This document shows, in pieces, positions 7,511-12,298 of a stretch of 12,298 nucleotides of DNA. Position 1 is the first letter of the stretch. Each line of letters begins with the position of its first letter. The notes under the pieces were generated by a model. That model was not told where the DNA came from and did no database searches. It worked only from the letters and a program-made list of their open reading frames with translations. The stretch spans positions 1-12,298 of the forward strand of contig DDVI01000070.1 in assembly GCA_002345205.1 (NCBI GenBank). The letters run 5' to 3'. A program made the translations under genes and the position numbers. This stretch comes from Bdellovibrionaceae bacterium UBA2316 (lineage in GTDB: Bacteria; Bdellovibrionota; Bdellovibrionia; Bdellovibrionales; Bdellovibrionaceae).

Positions 7511-7552
7511 AAACCAATGGTGATTCTCATTTTGAGACACGGCCATCGGTTT
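7511..7552 (+). terminator. long hairpin after motB, putative terminator
   Basis: An extended inverted repeat begins 13 bases after the motB stop. AAACCAATG (7511-7519) pairs with CATCGGTTT (7544-7552) with one mismatch. GTG (7520-7522) pairs with CAC (7538-7540), and TCTCA (7525-7529) pairs with TGAGA (7533-7537) around a TTT loop. Small bulges (AT, GGC) interrupt the stem. There is no clean U tract after it (GCATTATTC), so it may terminate weakly, protect the motAB mRNA 3' end, or allow read-through to the next genes. Confidence 0.5.
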
Positions 7553-7571
7553 GCATTATTCAATTCAAACT

Positions 7572-7575
7572 GGAG
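7572..7575 (+). promoter_or_regulatory. Shine-Dalgarno site that sets a TTG start
   Basis: GGAG lies 8 bases before TTG 7584. Starting there gives a clean signal peptide. The in-frame TTG at 7551 falls inside the post-motB hairpin and has no RBS. Confidence 0.6.
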
Positions 7576-7583
7576 TCGGTGCT

Positions 7584-8285
7584 TTGAATTGGACGCAAGT
7601 TTTTTTAATCGTATTATTTTCCTCATTAGTTTTTGGTGGCGGTAAACAAGGCGCCGTACCAGATAAAGCAACTATTTACACTTTGTTCCCAACCCAAGCC
7701 GTTGCCGGTTTTAAAGAAGTCAAAAGAAAGAAAAAAAAGATTCAAAGATTTGAAACTCCTGAAGAGCGCGATAAGTATTTTTTAAAAAATACTGTTCCAG
7801 TTGTTATTGGCCCGAATGGTCGGCGATATATGATTGATCATCATCATTTTACGTTAGCGGCGCTGCAATCTGGCTATTCGGAAGTGTATTTTAAGGTTAT
7901 TGAAAATTTGTCAGATTTGTCTGAAAAAGAATTTTGGAAGAAAATGAAAGCAAATGGATGGACGTATCTAAAAAATAACGGCGTAGCCATTACAGAATTT
8001 GATTTGCCAAGATTCATAGGGGACCTAGTAGATGAACCCTATCGTTCACTCGCCGGTCAGGTAAAACAAGCTGGTGCATTTGTTCAGACTCAGACACCTT
8101 TTATGGAATTTGTATGGGCTGATTTTTTCCGAAAAAAGATAAGTCAAAAAATGATCGATAAGGATTTTGATAAAGCATTGGATATGGCAATCAAGATCGC
8201 CAAGAGTCCAGCCGCTAAGCACCTGCCTGGATATAAAGGTGCTGGTTTATGCATTGACGTTTACCGTGTCTCTAGCCAACAATAG
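7584..8285 (+). CDS. exported ParB-like nuclease-fold protein (ParBc_2-like), 233 aa
   Basis: Resembles the putative ParB-like nuclease family (Pfam ParBc_2, PF08857) by motif. The marks are VVIGPNGRRYMIDHHHFT (residues 73-90, with Asp85-His86-His87-His88), then LSEKEFWKKMKANGW (112-126), EPYRSLAGQV (151-160), FVWADFFRKKI (176-186) and AKSPAAKHLPGY (206-217). The match spans nearly the whole mature protein. Its substrate and activity are not established. The N-terminus MNWTQVFLIVLFSSLVFGGG is a signal-peptide-like hydrophobic segment, so the protein probably acts in the periplasm or outside, unlike true ParB. A Lys/Arg-rich linker lies at 44-55. The start is a TTG with GGAG upstream. The MFS gene begins 4 bases after the stop. 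It is not a chromosome-segregation ParB: there is no parA and no helix-turn-helix domain. Confidence 0.82.
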   Translation: MNWTQVFLIVLFSSLVFGGGKQGAVPDKATIYTLFPTQAVAGFKEVKRKKKKIQRFETPEERDKYFLKNTVPVVIGPNGRRYMIDHHHFTLAALQSGYSEVYFKVIENLSDLSEKEFWKKMKANGWTYLKNNGVAITEFDLPRFIGDLVDEPYRSLAGQVKQAGAFVQTQTPFMEFVWADFFRKKISQKMIDKDFDKALDMAIKIAKSPAAKHLPGYKGAGLCIDVYRVSSQQ

Positions 8286-8289
8286 GCTT

Positions 8290-9531
8290 ATGACGAAAGC
8301 TTCACCTCATTCAAAAAAATCCATGTATTTTATTTTCGCGACCATCATGCTTGATATGATTGGTATTGGCTTGATTATGCCTGTTTTGCCTGACGTGATT
8401 CGGCGTTTTATTTCTGACCCTGGGCAGGTTACAGAAAATTTCGGTTATTTCATCGCGATTTATGCGGTTATGCAGTTTGTGGCGTCGCCCATTTTAGGTG
8501 GATTGTCAGATCAGTTTGGTCGTCGCCCCATTTTGCTGGGCTCACTATTGGGTGCTGGTATTGATTATATATTTATGGCGCTGGCGCCGACTCTGAATTT
8601 ATTATTTTTGGGTAGAGTCATTGCGGGCTTAACCGGCGCAAGCATGACCGTAGCAAATTCTTATATTGCCGATATCTCGGATGATAGTAATCGATCATCT
8701 AATTTTGGAATGATCGGGGCGGCATTTGGTATTGGCTTTATTGCAGGTCCAATCATCGGTGGGCTACTGGGCCATTTTGGCCCCCATATGCCTTTCTATG
8801 GTGCGGCTGTTTTAAATATTCTGAATTTCTTATTTGGTTTATTTATTTTGCCTGAATCACTGAAACCTGAAAATCGTCGAGTGGTTCAGTGGAAAAAATT
8901 GAATCCATTCACCACAATTATTAACACTATGAAAATTCCAGGTATGGGTCTGTTTGTTGTTACGTACGCATTTTTATTTTTAGCAGGCAATGTTCATCCC
9001 AGCGTTTGGACTTTGTACACAGAATCTAAGTTTGGATGGAATTCAATACAGGTGGGTGTTTCACTAAGTTTTGTTGGTTTGATCTATGGATTGAGCCAGT
9101 CTTTGCTAACGACGAAACTTGTTCCTAAGTGGGGTGAACAAAAATCACTGATCATTGGTATTTTCTTTAACGCATTTGGATTTTTATTATATGGAATCGC
9201 TCCATTTGGTTGGATGATGTACGGGATTATGGTGGTGTCTGCATTACAAGGTCTATCTATGCCGTGCTTGCAGTCCATTATGACGAAGAAAGTAGATCCT
9301 CACTATCAAGGGGAACTGCAAGGCGGTTTAGTTTCTGTAGGTAGCGTGACGGCGATTTTGGCGCCAATCATATACACGAATATGTTTAATTGGGGGACAT
9401 CCAAACAGGAAACCCTGCTTTTCGGAACTCCTTATTACGTTGCGACTTTGTTCGCACTAGCGGCTCTATTCTTAGTTCAGAAAAGTCTTTCGGGAAGCGC
9501 CCAACAAGAACCTAACAAATTGGTGGGTTAG
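8290..9531 (+). CDS. TetA-like MFS drug:H+ antiporter, 413 aa
   Basis: Twelve-helix inner-membrane exporter of the major facilitator superfamily, close to the TetA(A/B/C) group. Landmarks are LDMIGIGLIMPVLP (21-34), loop 2-3 motif A GLSDQFGRRP (71-80), antiporter motif C FIAGPIIGG (150-158), and VWTLYTESKFGWNSIQVGVSLS (239-260). The last closely follows TetA(B). From my recollection of TetA(B), Asp15, Asp66, Arg70 and Asp84 are kept as Asp22, Asp74, Arg78 and Asp92. His257 becomes Tyr266 and the essential Asp285 becomes Asn294. That makes tetracycline export doubtful; another substrate is likely. The start at ATG 8290 matches the family's short N-terminus. The frame stays open upstream inside the previous gene, but that is not family-like. 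The RBS is weak and only 4 bases separate it from the preceding stop, suggesting coupling. Confidence 0.92.
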   Translation: MTKASPHSKKSMYFIFATIMLDMIGIGLIMPVLPDVIRRFISDPGQVTENFGYFIAIYAVMQFVASPILGGLSDQFGRRPILLGSLLGAGIDYIFMALAPTLNLLFLGRVIAGLTGASMTVANSYIADISDDSNRSSNFGMIGAAFGIGFIAGPIIGGLLGHFGPHMPFYGAAVLNILNFLFGLFILPESLKPENRRVVQWKKLNPFTTIINTMKIPGMGLFVVTYAFLFLAGNVHPSVWTLYTESKFGWNSIQVGVSLSFVGLIYGLSQSLLTTKLVPKWGEQKSLIIGIFFNAFGFLLYGIAPFGWMMYGIMVVSALQGLSMPCLQSIMTKKVDPHYQGELQGGLVSVGSVTAILAPIIYTNMFNWGTSKQETLLFGTPYYVATLFALAALFLVQKSLSGSAQQEPNKLVG

Positions 9532-9544
9532 AATGACATAAATT

Positions 9545-9581
9545 GGCGTTTTGTATAAATCTCTACAGATGAAAAGACGCC
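9545..9581. repeat. imperfect inverted repeat after the MFS gene
   Basis: GGCG-TTTT (9545-9552) can pair with AAAA-GA-CGCC (9572-9581) with a 2-base bulge and a 19-base loop. The sequence after it is only moderately T-rich. It could be a weak terminator for the ParB-like/MFS unit. It also surrounds a TATAAA hexamer (9554-9559) that may be the -10 of the following gene, so the two roles would compete. Confidence 0.3.
9554..9559 (+). promoter_or_regulatory. possible -10 box for the TOPRIM-protein gene
   Basis: TATAAA lies 44 bases before ATG 9604. The -35 position (about 9531) reads GAATGA, a poor match. No Shine-Dalgarno sequence is visible directly before the ATG (TTATTCTCCTTCG), so initiation here is unusual or the mRNA relies on other signals. 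Confidence 0.3.
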
Positions 9582-9603
9582 TGGTTATTGTTATTCTCCT
9601 TCG

Positions 9604-11580
9604 ATGCTTAAATTCTGGATCGCACTTATTTTTCTTTCGATTTCGTTGCCTATCTGGGCAAACACGAATGCGTGCGTCGACTTCTACAATTTGCGTCCTA
9701 AACTATCACGTTTGGAGTCTGTGAAGACCCAGACATCACTTTCGCCTGACGAATACGCAGGTATTATGCAAACAATTAGTCGTACCCAAGACTTTGATCA
9801 AAAGATTCAGACAATGCTAAAATTATTTAAACGCTTTGAAATGGAAGAAATTTTTTTTCGTCATCAAGGCCTGGATGGGAATCCTCAATATTTTAGAATG
9901 TACCGAAATGCAAATGTGTTGGCTGATGTAGAATTAGTGGTGGATAGTAAAATTCCAAAAAATGGAAACATCATACGCGACGTTGAGTTTGGCTACCAGA
10001 ACATTCGTAGCCAAAAAGTTCAAACACTGGGATCGGCACTGGCAATTGAATTCGATTCCGTGGGATTACCTATAAAATTTTATTTTAATAGCCTCGAGCA
10101 AAAAGAAGCCTTTCGAATACATTTTTTTGGTAGGCCATTTACGCCGTCGATGAGAACGGCAATTTTAGATATTAATACTGCTATCTTTAAATATCTAGCG
10201 GCTCATCCGGTGGCCCAAGCTCAAATCGCGGAATTCGAGAAAAAACGAGGCTGGCCGGCAGGTATGGCTGAAAAGTTGGGTTTAGTTTATTATTCAAAAG
10301 ACGTTTTGGATTTAAAAGAATTCGCTTTTCAAAATAAATTTAAATTTGAAGATATGGCGGCCGCAGGTTGGATGAAACCTTTCTTTAACCGTAAGAACGA
10401 GATTTCGTATCGTGACAACTACGATAACTCGATAAAAATTCCTTTCTATGATGAAGTAAACCCCGGAAAAATTGCATTTTGGAGAACGCGAAACCTGGTT
10501 ACCAGCCATGGTAAACCCAAATATCTAAGCTGGCCGAAAGATCGCAGTTTGTTTGAGGATGCTCCTCTATTTGAGGAGTTCTATAATTCTTGGAACTTAG
10601 GCAAAGCTAAAGGTAAAAAAATCGTGCTGACTGAAGGCGAATTCAAGTGTGCTATTGGTGAAATCATGACCGGCATCTTTCATTTGGGATTACCAGGGAT
10701 TAGTCAGTTTCATGACTCAATGTTAGCGAGTATATTGAAAGCTCAACCGTCCGAAGTCGTGGTTTTATTTGATCGCGACCCCGTTGGAAAAGGTTTGATG
10801 AGAGTCGATGAAGTCACAGATAGTCAGCGTGCCTCGTTCTTGATTGCTAAGCGAATCGAAGCGGCCGGGATCCCGGTAAAAGTGGCGACTTTGCCTGATG
10901 TTTATAATGGTGGCAAAGTGGGAATTGATGACCTTTTGCTGAGTCATGGTTCAGTTCCGTATATCAAAGCTTTAGATACCGCTGTCTCGGCTCAAGAGTA
11001 TTCAAAGCAGATTAAAATCGATGAAGCCATGACGTTCCTTAGTGATAGAAAAGGAAAAATAAAAAACGCGCTTCATCGATATCAAAATGCCAATCAAGTT
11101 ACTAGCGTGATCAGTTTAGAGCAGGCGGCAGCATTCAAAGATTTAGTCGATTATCAAGGAAAACTAGAAGACGCCTTTAGCCTTTATATGACCGCCACCT
11201 ATCCAAATAGAAAATCTCAGGCAGAACCGAGCCACAAGTTTACTATGATACCTATCGACCCTAAGAACGAAGCACACAGGATCAACACGCCAGTTGGAAA
11301 CTTTGAAATACTGGCTCCGATGTTACATATTCAAGTGACTGCGGCTGATGTTAAGAATTGCACAAGGAGATCGTGTTTTGTGATTAATAAACATAGTGAA
11401 AGTCTGGCGCGAATGACAGAACAAGAAAGATTTCAAGCTTTGTCTGCGGCCATTAGGGAAGTTTTCCCTCCGGATGATTATTCTTACATCGAAAAACCAG
11501 AGTTTGGGTCAAAGGACTTTGCTTTGTTAGTAATTCGTAAAGAATCTCAAACGCCTGTAGCTATAATTGAACAGTTTTGA
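9604..11580 (+). CDS. exported protein with phage-primase-like TOPRIM module (DUF3854-like), 658 aa
   Basis: A signal peptide (MLKFWIALIFLSISLPIWA, cleavage expected after Ala19) precedes a region of about 200 residues that I do not recognise. Residues 220-335 resemble the segment before TOPRIM in DUF3854/phage-plasmid primase-helicase proteins (MAAAGWMKP, IKIPFYDEVNPGKIAFWRTR, GKPKYLSWP). Residues 338-445 look like a TOPRIM fold with intact metal-site motifs: VLTEGEFKCA (Glu344), GLPGISQF, VVVLFDRDPVGKG (Asp390 and Asp392) and KVGIDDLLL. The C-terminal 190 residues are unassigned and hold Cys586 and Cys591, which could form a disulfide. No helicase domain is present. Proteins with this module normally work in the cytoplasm on replicon DNA, so the signal peptide is odd. 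ATG 9604 is the only in-frame start after the stop at 9556. Function is unknown; a metal-dependent nucleotidyl-transfer or nuclease reaction is a guess. Confidence 0.8.
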   Translation: MLKFWIALIFLSISLPIWANTNACVDFYNLRPKLSRLESVKTQTSLSPDEYAGIMQTISRTQDFDQKIQTMLKLFKRFEMEEIFFRHQGLDGNPQYFRMYRNANVLADVELVVDSKIPKNGNIIRDVEFGYQNIRSQKVQTLGSALAIEFDSVGLPIKFYFNSLEQKEAFRIHFFGRPFTPSMRTAILDINTAIFKYLAAHPVAQAQIAEFEKKRGWPAGMAEKLGLVYYSKDVLDLKEFAFQNKFKFEDMAAAGWMKPFFNRKNEISYRDNYDNSIKIPFYDEVNPGKIAFWRTRNLVTSHGKPKYLSWPKDRSLFEDAPLFEEFYNSWNLGKAKGKKIVLTEGEFKCAIGEIMTGIFHLGLPGISQFHDSMLASILKAQPSEVVVLFDRDPVGKGLMRVDEVTDSQRASFLIAKRIEAAGIPVKVATLPDVYNGGKVGIDDLLLSHGSVPYIKALDTAVSAQEYSKQIKIDEAMTFLSDRKGKIKNALHRYQNANQVTSVISLEQAAAFKDLVDYQGKLEDAFSLYMTATYPNRKSQAEPSHKFTMIPIDPKNEAHRINTPVGNFEILAPMLHIQVTAADVKNCTRRSCFVINKHSESLARMTEQERFQALSAAIREVFPPDDYSYIEKPEFGSKDFALLVIRKESQTPVAIIEQF

Positions 11581-11606
11581 CATTAGGCTTTTAGCTCTAC
11601 TATGAT
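11577..11606 (+). promoter_or_regulatory. near-consensus sigma-70 promoter
   Basis: TTGACA (11577-11582), a perfect -35, is followed after 18 bases by TATGAT (11601-11606), a one-mismatch -10. Transcription would start near 11613, giving a leader of about 28 bases to ATG 11641. The -35 overlaps the TGA stop (11578-11580) of the TOPRIM-protein gene. This is the best promoter match in the window and marks the next gene as its own unit. Confidence 0.7.
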
Positions 11607-11640
11607 CACTTCTATGTTTAGTTAAACATTGGGGTGTGTA

Positions 11641-12298
11641 ATGAAAGTATTGGTGGGGCTATTTCTATTAACATTAAATGTGTATGCTTTGGACTCGCGA
11701 AGTCCGTCTTCGGCGACAAAACCGCCTGCAGATCGTTCGGCCGATATTGAACGAGTGAGTCTGTTTGCAAATAAAAATTCAATGGATCAAGTCCTGAGTG
11801 ATGCAAAATTTCAAGAACGTTTTTCGGTGTTGGAAAGTGCTCTAGATAAAGAATGGCCCGCCATTACAAATGATCTAAAAAGCCGTTTTAGTCGCGAAAT
11901 TGACCGGTACAATTTTTCTACCGTATTTGGTCTTCAAAATAACAAATTGAAAATCTTGGGCGGAAACGTCGCTGAAATTGAATTAAATATCAAGAATTTT
12001 CAAATTTCAGCAGATGCGTACTACCGCTTAGAGTTAAAACCTTCGTTTCGTGAAGGTCGACAAGTCCGCAGGGATATCTATGTCATTGGATTAAAAGGCT
12101 CTAGTACGGTTTCGATTGGCTCAGAAGTACGTATCACGTTCTTTCGCGAATTTGATTCAAAGGCGGATGCTTTGTCGAATTTAAAGCCATATGGTTTGAA
12201 CCGGATTCCTAAAAATGCAAACGAACTATTAACAAAGCTAAATGTGGACGATGGCGTTCGTGTCGAAATCATGGGTAATTTAGAAATTTCTAAATTAC
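11641..12298 (+). CDS. exported protein of unknown function (3' end cut by window edge)
   Basis: An open frame of 219 codons that runs off the right edge. The N-terminus MKVLVGLFLLTLNVYA followed by LD is a classic Sec signal peptide with cleavage after Ala16. A Ser/Pro-rich linker (18-33) follows. Next comes a helical region (about 34-90, LESALDKEWPAITNDLKSRF), then an apparently beta-rich part with alternating hydrophobic residues (AEIELNIKNFQISADAYYRLEL, DIYVIGLKGSSTVSIGSEVRITFF). That pattern could be a periplasmic or outer-membrane-associated beta domain, but I recognise no family. The start ATG has GGGG (11631-11634) 6 bases upstream and its own strong promoter. It lies 60 bases after the TOPRIM-protein gene; a shared role is possible but not shown. 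Confidence 0.8.
   Translation, partial: MKVLVGLFLLTLNVYALDSRSPSSATKPPADRSADIERVSLFANKNSMDQVLSDAKFQERFSVLESALDKEWPAITNDLKSRFSREIDRYNFSTVFGLQNNKLKILGGNVAEIELNIKNFQISADAYYRLELKPSFREGRQVRRDIYVIGLKGSSTVSIGSEVRITFFREFDSKADALSNLKPYGLNRIPKNANELLTKLNVDDGVRVEIMGNLEISKL

Noticed and set aside
7584..8285. Chromosome-partitioning ParB
   Set aside because: There is no helix-turn-helix domain, no parA neighbour and no parS site, and a signal peptide is present; only the nuclease-like ParB/Srx fold is shared.
8167..8289. 41-residue N-terminal extension of the MFS gene inside the ParB-like gene
   Set aside because: The extension has no family similarity; ATG 8290 matches the normal TetA-type N-terminus.
9569..9603. 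Alternative start ATG 9569 giving a signal-peptide-like MKRRLVIVILL
   Set aside because: It is in a different frame from the TOPRIM gene, the frame closes after a short stretch, and there is no RBS.
9623..9675. Possible lipobox (NAC, Cys24) in the TOPRIM protein
   Set aside because: The cysteine lies several polar residues after the hydrophobic core and the -3 residue is Thr; a standard signal peptidase I site at Ala19 fits better.
11618..11806. Short minus-strand open frame opposite the right-edge gene
   Set aside because: The plus-strand frame has a strong promoter, RBS and signal peptide; the minus frame is a shadow.
1..12298. CRISPR arrays, tRNA or rRNA genes, insertion sequences, prophage or defence islands
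   Set aside because: Reading both strands showed no regularly spaced repeats, tRNA-like cloverleaf, transposase or phage structural genes.

Overview
The window is a gene-dense, moderately AT-rich stretch of a Gram-negative, flagellated bacterium. It carries periplasmic thiol redox (DsbD), a lipoprotein, several Sec-type signal peptides and a proteobacterial MotA/MotB stator. The gene content and the proton-type stator pair would fit a Bdellovibrio-like predator, perhaps a lower-GC member of that group. This is inferred from protein style and not from a marker gene. No rRNA, tRNA, CRISPR array, insertion sequence or prophage structural gene is visible. No gene-free gap exceeds about 150 bases.

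Layout, left to right. (1) Bases 1-1810, minus strand: a 337-residue protein of unknown function whose 3' end overlaps, in another frame, the start of an RluB-type 23S rRNA pseudouridine synthase; rluB runs off the left edge. (2) Bases 1896-3697, plus strand: a two-gene unit of a small coiled-coil protein and a lipoprotein with a TPR-like helical region and a glycine-rich hydrophobic hairpin. (3) Bases 3698-5485, minus strand: full-length DsbD, with its stop codon directly abutting that of the lipoprotein. (4) A 146-base divergent intergenic region with a 28-base dyad, then motA and motB on the plus strand (5632-7497), followed by a long hairpin. (5) Bases 7584-9531, plus strand: an exported ParB-like nuclease-fold protein and, 4 bases later, a TetA-like MFS transporter. 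(6) Bases 9604-11580, plus strand: a 658-residue protein with a signal peptide joined to a phage/plasmid-primase-like TOPRIM module (DUF3854-like). (7) Bases 11641-12298, plus strand: the beginning of another exported protein of unknown function, behind a near-consensus sigma-70 promoter.

How the genes relate: motA and motB together form the flagellar stator. DsbD would keep periplasmic thiol enzymes reduced. Its neighbours include several exported proteins, but a direct link is not shown. The most unusual part is the right half, where two predicted exported proteins carry folds normally associated with nucleic-acid enzymes (ParB-like and TOPRIM) within 4 kb. In a predatory lineage these could act on prey nucleic acid or nucleotides; that is a hypothesis. 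A second point of interest is MotB, whose peptidoglycan-binding domain has lost the usual GHTD signature.
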